DNA from: an uncultured Bacilli bacterium
Lineage (GTDB): Bacteria; Bacillota_I; Bacilli_A; RF39; UBA660
Direction: 5' to 3'
Length of the DNA stretch: 6,913 bases
Assembly (NCBI GenBank): GCA_944363695.1
Contig: CALVUW010000061.1
Location: forward strand, 1-6,913
In this document: positions 1 to 5,410 of the stretch, one piece after another
How positions within the stretch are numbered: position 1 is the first letter of the stretch
How the letters are laid out: each line of letters opens with the position of its first letter
Program-made: the position numbers and the translations under genes
The notes under the pieces: model-generated
Told to the model about the DNA's origin: nothing
The model's input: only the letters and a program-made list of their open reading frames with translations
Databases searched by the model: none

Positions 1-1
1 T

Positions 2-1192
2 GGTTACTATATAGAAATCAGTAAAGGTCAAGTTGGCTTATTAAAAGAAGAATATGGTTATCAACGCCGTCAGACGCTTTCTAACTGCGAACGATTTATA
101 ACACCGGAATTAAAAGAAAAGGAAAACATTATTTTAGGAGCAGAAGAAAAGATTATTAATTTGGAATACCAGCTATTCATGCAAATCAGAGAGATTACTA
201 AGCGTTATATTACTAGATTACAAAAATGTGCTTCTGTATTGGCCGAGATTGATATGTTACAAGCTTTTTCAACGGTAGCAGATCTATATCATTATACGCG
301 TCCTAAATTAGTGGATAAGGCCCAAATTAAATTATTAGAGTCAAGACATCCGGTAGTAGAACAGGTGATGGCTTTAACAAGCACTAAATATGTCGCTAAC
401 GATATCATCATGGATGAAGACACCTCAGTATTATTAATTACTGGACCTAATATGGCAGGGAAATCTACTTATATGCGTCAATTAGCCATCATTGTGATTA
501 TGGCCCAAATCGGTTGTTTTGTACCTTGTAAACAAGCTGAATTACCAATTTTTGATAAGATCTTTACTCGGATTGGAGCCAGCGATGATTTGGTCAGTGG
601 TGAATCTACCTTTATGGTAGAAATGAAAGAAGCTAACTTAGCATTACAAGAAGCAACCAAACATAGTCTTATCTTATTTGATGAATTAGGAAGAGGAACA
701 GCTACCTATGATGGAATGAGCTTAGCTCAAGCTATTTTGGAATATATTCATGATAAAGTAGGGGCTAAAACACTATTTTCTACCCATTATCATGAACTAG
801 TCAGTCTAGCTAGCAATCTAACTCATTTACGAAATGTGCATGTATCAGCCATAGAAGAAGACGGGAAATTAACATTTCTGCATAAAGTAAAACCTGGATC
901 TATTGATAAAAGTTATGGTCTTAATGTTGCTGCTTTAGCACATCTACCAGAATCTTTAATCAAACGAGCAGAAGAAATTTTAAATATGTATGAAAAAACA
1001 AGTGATAAAAAGCCAATTTTTACACAAACCTCCTTGTTTACTTTAGAAGAGGAAACTAAAGAGGAAGAAGAGAGTAAATCAACTTGGTTGGAAGAAAGCC
1101 TGGAAGCTTGTAACCCTCTACAAATGACGCCAATTGAGGCTCTTAATTTTATTTATGAGTTGAAAGAAAAAATGAATGGGAAATCATCTTAA
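2..1192 (+). CDS. mutS: DNA mismatch repair protein MutS, C-terminal part (5' end outside window)
   Basis: MutS recognises mismatches and small loops in newly replicated DNA, working as a dimer with an ABC-type ATPase. The frame is open from base 2, so the gene starts upstream; 396 codons are visible. The first residues (GYYIEISK, then QRRQTLSNCERF) match the MutS lever/clamp region. The ATPase follows: Walker A GPNMAGKST at visible residues 148-156 (bases 443-469), Walker B ILFDELGRGT at 224-233, and the STHYHEL switch at 260-266. The tail has QTSLF (342-346), which fits a sliding-clamp binding motif, and ends with the typical NPLQMTPIEALNF segment. This is MutS1, not MutS2: there is no Smr domain. 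A TTG at base 161 lies inside the family's conserved region and is not a start. mutL, the usual neighbour, does not follow. Confidence 0.97.
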   Translation, partial: GYYIEISKGQVGLLKEEYGYQRRQTLSNCERFITPELKEKENIILGAEEKIINLEYQLFMQIREITKRYITRLQKCASVLAEIDMLQAFSTVADLYHYTRPKLVDKAQIKLLESRHPVVEQVMALTSTKYVANDIIMDEDTSVLLITGPNMAGKSTYMRQLAIIVIMAQIGCFVPCKQAELPIFDKIFTRIGASDDLVSGESTFMVEMKEANLALQEATKHSLILFDELGRGTATYDGMSLAQAILEYIHDKVGAKTLFSTHYHELVSLASNLTHLRNVHVSAIEEDGKLTFLHKVKPGSIDKSYGLNVAALAHLPESLIKRAEEILNMYEKTSDKKPIFTQTSLFTLEEETKEEEESKSTWLEESLEACNPLQMTPIEALNFIYELKEKMNGKSS

Positions 1193-1194
1193 AA

Positions 1195-1205
1195 TATGAT
1201 ATGAT
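1195..1205 (+). promoter_or_regulatory. candidate -10 region for the nusB operon
   Basis: Just after the mutS stop are two overlapping TATGAT hexamers (1195-1200 and 1200-1205). The second is preceded by TGA, giving an extended -10 form. No convincing -35 lies 16-18 bases upstream. The nusB Shine-Dalgarno starts at 1211, so the leader would be very short. Read-through from mutS is an alternative. Confidence 0.4.
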
Positions 1206-1221
1206 GGAAGAGGTGAGTAAA

Positions 1222-1632
1222 ATGAAAACACGTAGTGAAGCAAGAGAAGCAATTATTAAAATTTTATATAAAATTGCCATTTTAAACGATGCAAAAGTAG
1301 AAGATGAAATCGATAATGTTATTCAAGAGGTTTGTCCTATTAGCAATGACTTCGTAACGAATACGGTTCATGAGATTGTTAATAACAAAGATGCCTTAGA
1401 TCAACTAGCTAACAATTATATGATTGATTGGGAAATAAAGCGGTTAAACAAAGTTGATCAGGCTATTTTTCGCTTAGGTATTTATGAGTTAGTATATACT
1501 GATACACCAAGTGTTGTAGCAATTAATGAAGCAATTGAGCTATCGAAAAAATATAGTGACACCGCTATTACAAAGATGCTAAATGGGGTTTTAGATCAAA
1601 TTTATCATAATGAGGATATATCTCATGAATGA
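1222..1632 (+). CDS. nusB: transcription antitermination factor NusB
   Basis: NusB binds boxA RNA together with NusE (ribosomal protein S10) and promotes antitermination, chiefly on rRNA transcripts. The 136-residue length fits the family, as do an N-terminal R-x3-ARE helix (residues 4-9), the central DWEIKRLNKVDQAIFRLGIYEL block starting near residue 69, and the C-terminal PSVVAINEAIELSKKYSD with MLNGVLD (residues 96-125). The start at 1222 is chosen because AGGTGA (1211-1216) lies 5 bases upstream; the ATGs at 1201 and 1204 would have no ribosome binding site and lie in the putative promoter. The stop TGA (1630-1632) overlaps the xseA start by 8 bases, implying translational coupling. In Bacillus, folD lies between nusB and xseA; here it is missing. 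Confidence 0.95.
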   Translation: MKTRSEAREAIIKILYKIAILNDAKVEDEIDNVIQEVCPISNDFVTNTVHEIVNNKDALDQLANNYMIDWEIKRLNKVDQAIFRLGIYELVYTDTPSVVAINEAIELSKKYSDTAITKMLNGVLDQIYHNEDISHE

Positions 1633-2875
1633 TTATATTAGTGTTAGTCAATTAACAAAATATATTAAATATCGCATTGATAACGATCAGAACCTACAAG
1701 AAGTATATTTAAAAGGTGAAATTTCCAATTTTAAAGCACATAGTAGGGGTCATTTCTACTTTACGTTAAAAGATGAGACTAGTCGCATTAATGCCGTTAT
1801 GTTTGCCAGTAATGCTAGTAAAATAAAATTTAAACCTGAGGATGGCATGAAGGTACTTGTAACAGGGAGAATTTCTGTTTATGAGGCAACTGGTGGTTAT
1901 CAAATTTATGTCAACGAAATGAGCGAAGATGGTATTGGAAATCTATATGTGGCTTTTGAACAATTAAAGAAAAAATTAGCAGAAAAAGGATTATTTGCCC
2001 CGGAGCACAAACAAAAAATACCAAAAATACCAAGAAGAGTAGGGGTTATTACCGCTCCTACCGGAGCTGCCATACGAGATATTATTTCAACAATTTCTCG
2101 TAGATTCCCGGCTACTGAAGTTATTTTATTGCCAGCCTTAGTACAAGGAGAAGCAGCGAAAGATGATATTGTACGTCAAATAAAGCGTGCACCACAGTAT
2201 GATTTAGATGTTTTGATTGTCGGTCGAGGAGGCGGTAGCATTGAAGATTTATGGGCTTTTAATGAAGAAATTGTAGCCCAAGCTATTTACGATTGTCCGA
2301 TTCCAACCATTAGTGCAGTAGGTCACGAAATTGATTTTACCATCGCTGATTTTGTCGCTGATTTACGCGCTCCTACACCTACTGGTGCAGCGGAAATGGC
2401 CGTTCCTAATAAGAGTGATGTCTTAAGCTATATTCAACAATTGTCCCTTAGAAATAAAAATAATATGCAAACAATTTTAGCGCTTAAGAAAAAAGCCCTT
2501 GAACAAATCAAAGGACACTATATCTTAAATAATCCACTAGATTTGTATGCTGCTAAAACGCAGAAACTGGACTATTTGATAGAAAATTTATTAAAAAATT
2601 ATAAATTGATTATCAAAAATAAGCAAACAAAATTAAAAGTAATGACCGATCGAACCATCTTCAAAACACCGGAAAGTATTCTAGACAAAACAAAACAAAA
2701 GTATGCAATCTTATTAAGTAAATTAAATGCACTTAGTCCTTTAAAGACACTAGAAAGAGGCTATAGCATTATTAAACAGAATGATAAGGCGATTACTAGT
2801 ATTCATGAGTTACATACCAATGACACTATTAGTTTGCAATTAAAAGATGGTAGTAAAGAAGCTGTTATTAAATAG
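1625..2875 (+). CDS. xseA: exodeoxyribonuclease VII large subunit XseA
   Basis: XseA is the catalytic subunit of exonuclease VII, which degrades single-stranded DNA into oligonucleotides in either direction and acts with several copies of XseB. The 416 residues match the family length. An N-terminal OB fold occupies about residues 1-105 (YLKGEISNFK, GHFYFTLKDE). The nuclease domain follows with VGVITAPTGAAIRDI (about 139-153), GRGGGSIEDLWAFNEE (about 200-215), and the signature AVGHEIDFTIADFVADLRAP (about 231-250). A long lysine-rich helical region, expected to bind XseB, comes next, then the terminal LERGYSII segment. The start at 1625 is preferred over the ATG at 1610 because GAGG at 1612-1615 sits 9 bases upstream and MNDYISVSQLTKYIK matches the usual N-terminus. 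It overlaps nusB by 8 bases. Confidence 0.96.
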   Translation: MNDYISVSQLTKYIKYRIDNDQNLQEVYLKGEISNFKAHSRGHFYFTLKDETSRINAVMFASNASKIKFKPEDGMKVLVTGRISVYEATGGYQIYVNEMSEDGIGNLYVAFEQLKKKLAEKGLFAPEHKQKIPKIPRRVGVITAPTGAAIRDIISTISRRFPATEVILLPALVQGEAAKDDIVRQIKRAPQYDLDVLIVGRGGGSIEDLWAFNEEIVAQAIYDCPIPTISAVGHEIDFTIADFVADLRAPTPTGAAEMAVPNKSDVLSYIQQLSLRNKNNMQTILALKKKALEQIKGHYILNNPLDLYAAKTQKLDYLIENLLKNYKLIIKNKQTKLKVMTDRTIFKTPESILDKTKQKYAILLSKLNALSPLKTLERGYSIIKQNDKAITSIHELHTNDTISLQLKDGSKEAVIK

Positions 2876-2883
2876 GAGGAAAA

Positions 2884-3111
2884 ATGGAGAAAAAAGAAAA
2901 AAAATTTGAAGAAAAATTGGCAGAATTAGAAACGCTTGTAAAACAATTAGAAAATGGCGATATAGAATTAGATCAGGCGATTAATTGTTTTACAACTGCT
3001 ACAAAACTTGCTAAAGAATGTGACCAAGATTTAAAAGAAGCTGAAAAGGCACTAACGTCTATTGTTAATGAAGATGGTACGTTAAGTGAATTTAAAGGGG
3101 AAGTAGAATAA
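2884..3111 (+). CDS. xseB: exodeoxyribonuclease VII small subunit XseB
   Basis: XseB is the small helical subunit that binds the XseA stalk and is needed for exonuclease VII activity. The protein is 75 residues, normal for the family, and shows the hallmark FEEKLAELETLVKQLENGD (residues 8-26), then a second helix with AKECDQDLKEAEKAL. It starts with a run of lysine and glutamate (EKKEKK). The Shine-Dalgarno AGGAGG (2874-2879) overlaps the TAG stop of xseA, and the ATG is 4 bases beyond it, so the two genes are translationally linked, as expected for subunits of one complex. The TAA stop runs directly into the terminator hairpin; ispA and dxs, which often follow in Bacillus, are not here. Confidence 0.95.
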   Translation: MEKKEKKFEEKLAELETLVKQLENGDIELDQAINCFTTATKLAKECDQDLKEAEKALTSIVNEDGTLSEFKGEVE

Positions 3112-3140
3112 AAGGTGCTGAATTAGTCGGCACCTTTTTT
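3111..3140. terminator. shared bidirectional Rho-independent terminator
   Basis: An 11-bp stem pairs 3111-3121 (AAAGGTGCTGA) with 3127-3137 (TCGGCACCTTT), with one T-G wobble and a 5-base loop. Six T residues (3135-3140) follow on the + strand, so it ends the nusB-xseA-xseB operon. Read on the - strand the tail is TTTTATTC, so it may also end the SpoIVB-like transcript. The stop codon of xseB (3109-3111) touches the stem, and the stop of the - strand gene (3123-3125) lies in the loop. Confidence 0.9.
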
Positions 3141-4145
3141 ATCTCCTTCTTCTAACATGGTAGTAATAAAAATTCCATATCCTTTTTTCGTATCACTGAC
3201 AATTACGTGGGTTACCGCACCGATTATTTTGTTGTTCTGAATAATTGGTGAACCACTCATACCTTGTACGACACCACCTGTTTTATCTAATAGATTTTGA
3301 TCTGTTATTTCGAATAAAATATTCTTTGTATCACTATCTTTATCAATTTTTAAAATGTTGATTTCATATTCTTCCACTTTCTGTCCACTAATAACAGTTT
3401 TAATTGTAGCTTTACCTGTTTTTATTTCGTCGCTGGTTGCTACTTCTAATGTTTCAGTCGTTGGAAAACTATCATCATATAATCCAAAAATACCAGCTGT
3501 TTGATTGGAGAAAATAGTTCCAAATACAGTGCTTTTATCATAAGTTGCATTTTTTTCACCGGGACTTCCATCACTACTTTTATTAGTACCAGTTACATCA
3601 GCTTTAAAAATCTGTCCATCTTTTATTTCAAACTTTTCACCAGTTGTTTTTTCTATAATCTCATGTCCTAACGCTCCAAATATTTTACTATTGGGATCGA
3701 TATAAGTTAAAGTACCAATACCTGTAATCTCATCTTTTACATAAAGTCCAGTTTTACAAACATTTTCTGTATCACAAACCATATTTAAAGATAAATCAGA
3801 AGTCTTATTGTTTCGTTCAATTGTTACATCTAACGAATTGATCGCATTATTCCGTGCTTCTTGATTTACCACTTGCACCATTTCTTCGATGGTTGTTACT
3901 TTTTGATCGTTAATGGCCAAAATACTATCTCCCACTTCAAATCCGGCATCTTTACCGATATACTGCTCATCTACTTTATAAAAGCCAACTACTAAAATAC
4001 CATCAGAATTTACTTCAATACCGATTGTTTGTCCACCTGGAACAATGTATTTAGAATAAGCATAACCAGTTGTGGGTATAATAAATAATGCTAATAGAAG
4101 AAAGAGAAATTGTAGCTTAATTTTTTTAAAAAACAACTTAATCAT
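3123..4145 (-). CDS. spoIVB: SpoIVB-type PDZ and S55 serine protease, exported
   Basis: In Bacillus, SpoIVB is a forespore protease secreted into the intermembrane space, where it cleaves SpoIVFA and so triggers pro-sigma-K processing. The 340-residue protein has a basic start and a hydrophobic signal or anchor (about 11-28), then PGGQTIGIEVNSDGILVVGF and a PDZ domain (about 35-120). The S55 peptidase domain follows (about 133-335), with GIGTLTYIDPNSKIFGALGH placing the catalytic His at 161, and GGVVQGMSGSPII placing the nucleophile Ser at 297. ITD places a likely third residue, Asp282, 15 residues before the Ser as in the Bacillus enzyme. It is about 85 residues shorter than B. subtilis SpoIVB. 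It is monocistronic, not next to recN or spo0A as in Bacillus. AAGGAG abuts the ATG directly, so a TTG at 4134-4136 may be the true start. The S55 assignment is firm; a role in sporulation is inferred. Confidence 0.9.
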   Translation of the reverse strand: MIKLFFKKIKLQFLFLLLALFIIPTTGYAYSKYIVPGGQTIGIEVNSDGILVVGFYKVDEQYIGKDAGFEVGDSILAINDQKVTTIEEMVQVVNQEARNNAINSLDVTIERNNKTSDLSLNMVCDTENVCKTGLYVKDEITGIGTLTYIDPNSKIFGALGHEIIEKTTGEKFEIKDGQIFKADVTGTNKSSDGSPGEKNATYDKSTVFGTIFSNQTAGIFGLYDDSFPTTETLEVATSDEIKTGKATIKTVISGQKVEEYEINILKIDKDSDTKNILFEITDQNLLDKTGGVVQGMSGSPIIQNNKIIGAVTHVIVSDTKKGYGIFITTMLEEGDKKGAD

Positions 4146-4151
4146 CTCCTT
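4146..4151 (-). promoter_or_regulatory. Shine-Dalgarno with zero spacing to the annotated ATG of the SpoIVB-type gene
   Basis: The - strand reads AAGGAG immediately followed by ATG ATT AAG TTG. Zero spacing is unfavourable for initiation. The TTG three codons later (4134-4136) lies 9 bases from the site and would give a protein starting at FFKKIKLQF, still with a normal signal sequence. The start is therefore uncertain. Confidence 0.6.
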
Positions 4152-4164
4152 GTAAGCTACATTA

Positions 4165-4193
4165 ATAGTATGGATAAAATGTTAAAAATAATA
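4165..4193 (-). promoter_or_regulatory. candidate promoter of the SpoIVB-type gene, sigma-E/G-like -10
   Basis: The - strand has CATACTAT (4172 down to 4165), seven of eight matches to the Bacillus sigma-E -10 consensus CATACAMT. The first seven bases also fit the sigma-G -10 form CATWMTA. TATTATT (4193-4187) is 14 bases upstream and matches six of seven of the sigma-E -35 KMATATT. No sigma-G -35 is visible. In such AT-rich DNA chance matches are common. The leader to the start would be about 12 bases. Confidence 0.35.
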
Positions 4194-4221
4194 AAGTCAA
4201 TATCTACCAACCATAAAATTA

Positions 4222-4230
4222 TGATATAAT
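4222..4230 (+). promoter_or_regulatory. extended -10 promoter for the 100-aa unknown gene
   Basis: TGATATAAT is a perfect extended -10 element (TGnTATAAT) of the housekeeping sigma factor. No clear -35 is present at 16-18 bases upstream, which extended -10 promoters can lack. The predicted start of transcription is near 4237, only a few bases before the AAAGGAGA site (4242-4249). Confidence 0.7.
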
Positions 4231-4256
4231 AATAAGCTTATAAAGGAGAGATTCGT

Positions 4257-4559
4257 ATGAAAGTTTGGAAAAAAGCACGTTTCACAAAAAAAGATAAAGA
4301 AATCGATATGATAAGTCGCGCTTATTTGAATTATGTTTATCGTGACGGACCAATTAACGATATTATCAGAAAATATCATATACAACCAAATGATATTCTA
4401 AAATTAAATCAATATACGGCTGATCGAATCGCAGGGTTAGTATTGCTATATTTAGCACAAGATAAAAAAAGACTGAGCGATATTGTCCTAAAGTACAAAA
4501 GCGATCAGTTATTGGTATTAGATATTATTCCTGAAATTGAAGGTTACGTAGAAAAATAA
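4257..4559 (+). CDS. uncharacterised 100-residue protein
   Basis: I do not recognise the family. The gene is convincing: its own extended -10 promoter, a strong AAAGGAGA ribosome binding site ending 7 bases before the ATG, and a sensible length. The N-terminus is basic (KVWKKARFTKKDK); the remainder is predicted mostly helical, with an acidic C-terminus. There is no signal peptide, membrane segment or cysteine, so it is likely cytoplasmic. INDIIRKY (33-40) and LSDIVLKY (73-80) are alike and spaced exactly 40 residues apart, suggesting two similar helical units; the first resembles the lead-in to a helix-turn-helix (KYHIQPNDILKLN), which makes nucleic-acid binding a possibility but no more. 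It is divergent from the SpoIVB-type gene and convergent, one base apart, with the 30-aa miniprotein gene. Confidence 0.8.
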   Translation: MKVWKKARFTKKDKEIDMISRAYLNYVYRDGPINDIIRKYHIQPNDILKLNQYTADRIAGLVLLYLAQDKKRLSDIVLKYKSDQLLVLDIIPEIEGYVEK

Positions 4560-4560
4560 A

Positions 4561-4653
4561 TTAAATAATATAGAAAATGACAACACTAAAAAAACTAATT
4601 AGCATAATAACAACTAAGAAAATAGATACAATCTTTACCATCTTTTGATTCAT
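4561..4653 (-). CDS. 30-residue single-span membrane miniprotein, Prli42/DUF4044-like
   Basis: This short gene is supported by a full set of signals on the - strand: promoter TTTACA-17-TATAAT (4700-4672), Shine-Dalgarno AGGTGA (4664-4659), 5 bases, then ATG (4653-4651) and a TAA stop (4563-4561). The product begins MNQKMVKIVSIFLVV and continues IMLISFFSVVIFYII: a short basic head and one hydrophobic span covering nearly the whole chain. The layout of Lys-rich head, M-L-I-S in the span, and no tail recalls the tiny Firmicutes membrane proteins annotated Prli42 (which anchors the stressosome in Listeria) or DUF4044. That resemblance is from memory and pattern only, so function is unproven. The stop lies one base from the stop of the convergent 100-aa gene, and no hairpin separates them. 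Confidence 0.72.
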   Translation of the reverse strand: MNQKMVKIVSIFLVVIMLISFFSVVIFYII

Positions 4654-4671
4654 TTTGTTCACCTCATGTTC

Positions 4672-4700
4672 ATTATAATAGAAAAGTCAAAATTTGTAAA
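4672..4700 (-). promoter_or_regulatory. sigma-A-type promoter of the miniprotein gene
   Basis: On the - strand TTTACA (4700-4695) is separated by 17 bases from a perfect TATAAT (4677-4672). Transcription would begin near 4665, right at the Shine-Dalgarno of the 30-codon gene. It is one of the best housekeeping promoters in the window. Confidence 0.78.
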
Positions 4701-4733
4701 ATGAAACTAGTCTAACTTTCTCTATTTTCAGAA

Positions 4734-4739
4734 TATAGT
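4734..4739 (+). promoter_or_regulatory. possible -10 element for spoIIM
   Basis: TATAGT lies 5 bases before the spoIIM Shine-Dalgarno (AGGTGA, 4745-4750), the same layout as the other promoters here. No good sigma-A -35 is found, and the match to sigma-E (AATATAGT against CATACAMT, five of eight) is weak, so the sigma factor cannot be told. The stretch 4654-4755 holds this element and the divergent miniprotein promoter, and no further gene. Confidence 0.3.
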
Positions 4740-4755
4740 GTAGTAGGTGATAAGA

Positions 4756-5373
4756 ATGAACGAAGCAAAAAATAAAGTTAAAAATGCATTAACAGAACAG
4801 AAAAAGATCTATTTTATTATTATTGGTGTTATGTTAGTGGGAATTCTTTTAGGAATTGTTTTTTCATTAATTTTGTCTACTAGTGACCATACTTTGGTAA
4901 AAGAAAGCTTAAATACATTTTTCACAGATATTAAAAATAATGATATTAACTATACTAGTATTTTAATAAATAGTTTAATTGGCAATGTTACTTTTATTCT
5001 TTTAGTTTTTATTTTAGGAATTTCTATTATTGGAATGCCATTCATTGTTATTTTACTATTATTTAAAAGCTTCATTTTTAGTTTTTCCATCTCTTCTATT
5101 ATTTATACTTACCACTGGAGTGGAATTCTAAAAGCTTTTGGCTATATTTTTCCTCATCAAATTCTACTACTTTTTTTAAGTGTCTTATTAGGCTGCTATG
5201 CCATTTACTTTTCCAAACGTTTATTTAATTATTTATTTTTTAAAAAAGATATTGATTTAAGACGTGCTATGAAACGATATTTACAAGTATTTGTTGTCTG
5301 CTTAGGTGGTGTTTTATTGTGCAGTTTATCCGAAACATTTTTAAGTCCTATCATCATTCGATTATTTTACTAA
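4756..5373 (+). CDS. spoIIM: stage II sporulation protein M (SpoIIM-type membrane protein)
   Basis: SpoIIM is an integral membrane protein that, with SpoIID and SpoIIP, drives septal thinning and engulfment of the forespore. The 205-residue product has a short charged N-terminus and about five membrane segments (about 17-40, 68-90, 91-115, 128-152 and 174-200). The family pattern is present: a first span, a soluble loop (about 42-66), then GISIIGMPFIVILLLFKSF (88-106) and a final span ending ETFLSPIII (193-201). B. subtilis SpoIIM is of nearly the same length. The start at 4756 is preferred over GTG 4747, since AGGTGA (4745-4750) is 5 bases upstream and includes that GTG. It is a single gene with mnmA 37 bases downstream behind its own promoter. 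Family membership is fairly certain; an active sporulation role is inferred. Confidence 0.85.
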   Translation: MNEAKNKVKNALTEQKKIYFIIIGVMLVGILLGIVFSLILSTSDHTLVKESLNTFFTDIKNNDINYTSILINSLIGNVTFILLVFILGISIIGMPFIVILLLFKSFIFSFSISSIIYTYHWSGILKAFGYIFPHQILLLFLSVLLGCYAIYFSKRLFNYLFFKKDIDLRRAMKRYLQVFVVCLGGVLLCSLSETFLSPIIIRLFY

Positions 5374-5394
5374 AAGCTAAAAATATAGTATAAT
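5366..5394 (+). promoter_or_regulatory. sigma-A-type promoter of mnmA
   Basis: TTTACT (5366-5371, overlapping the end of spoIIM) is followed after 17 bases by a perfect TATAAT (5389-5394). The predicted transcription start is near 5401, the first base of the GGTGAT ribosome binding site, so the leader would be about ten bases. Confidence 0.7.
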
Positions 5395-5410
5395 AATGCT
5401 GGTGATAGAC

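Noticed and set aside
478..660. 60-codon open frame on the - strand
   Set aside because: It lies inside the ATPase domain of mutS, has no ribosome binding site of note, and its translation resembles nothing; a shadow of mutS.
1610..1624. ATG at 1610 as the xseA start
   Set aside because: The GAGG site lies downstream of it, and the ATG at 1625 gives the normal N-terminus.
4195..4200. TTGACT on the - strand as a sigma-A -35 for the SpoIVB-type gene
   Set aside because: No acceptable -10 lies 16-18 bases downstream (TTATCC at best).
4197..4385. 62-codon open frame on the - strand
   Set aside because: It overlaps the well-supported 100-aa gene and its promoter, and no promoter or Shine-Dalgarno supports it.
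4685..4690. TTGACT on the - strand as the -35 of the miniprotein promoter
   Set aside because: It is only 7 bases from the TATAAT; TTTACA at 4700-4695 has the correct 17-base spacing.
5396..5410. ATG at 5396 as the mnmA start
   Set aside because: It lies directly after the TATAAT and upstream of the ribosome binding site, and would add five residues not typical of the family.
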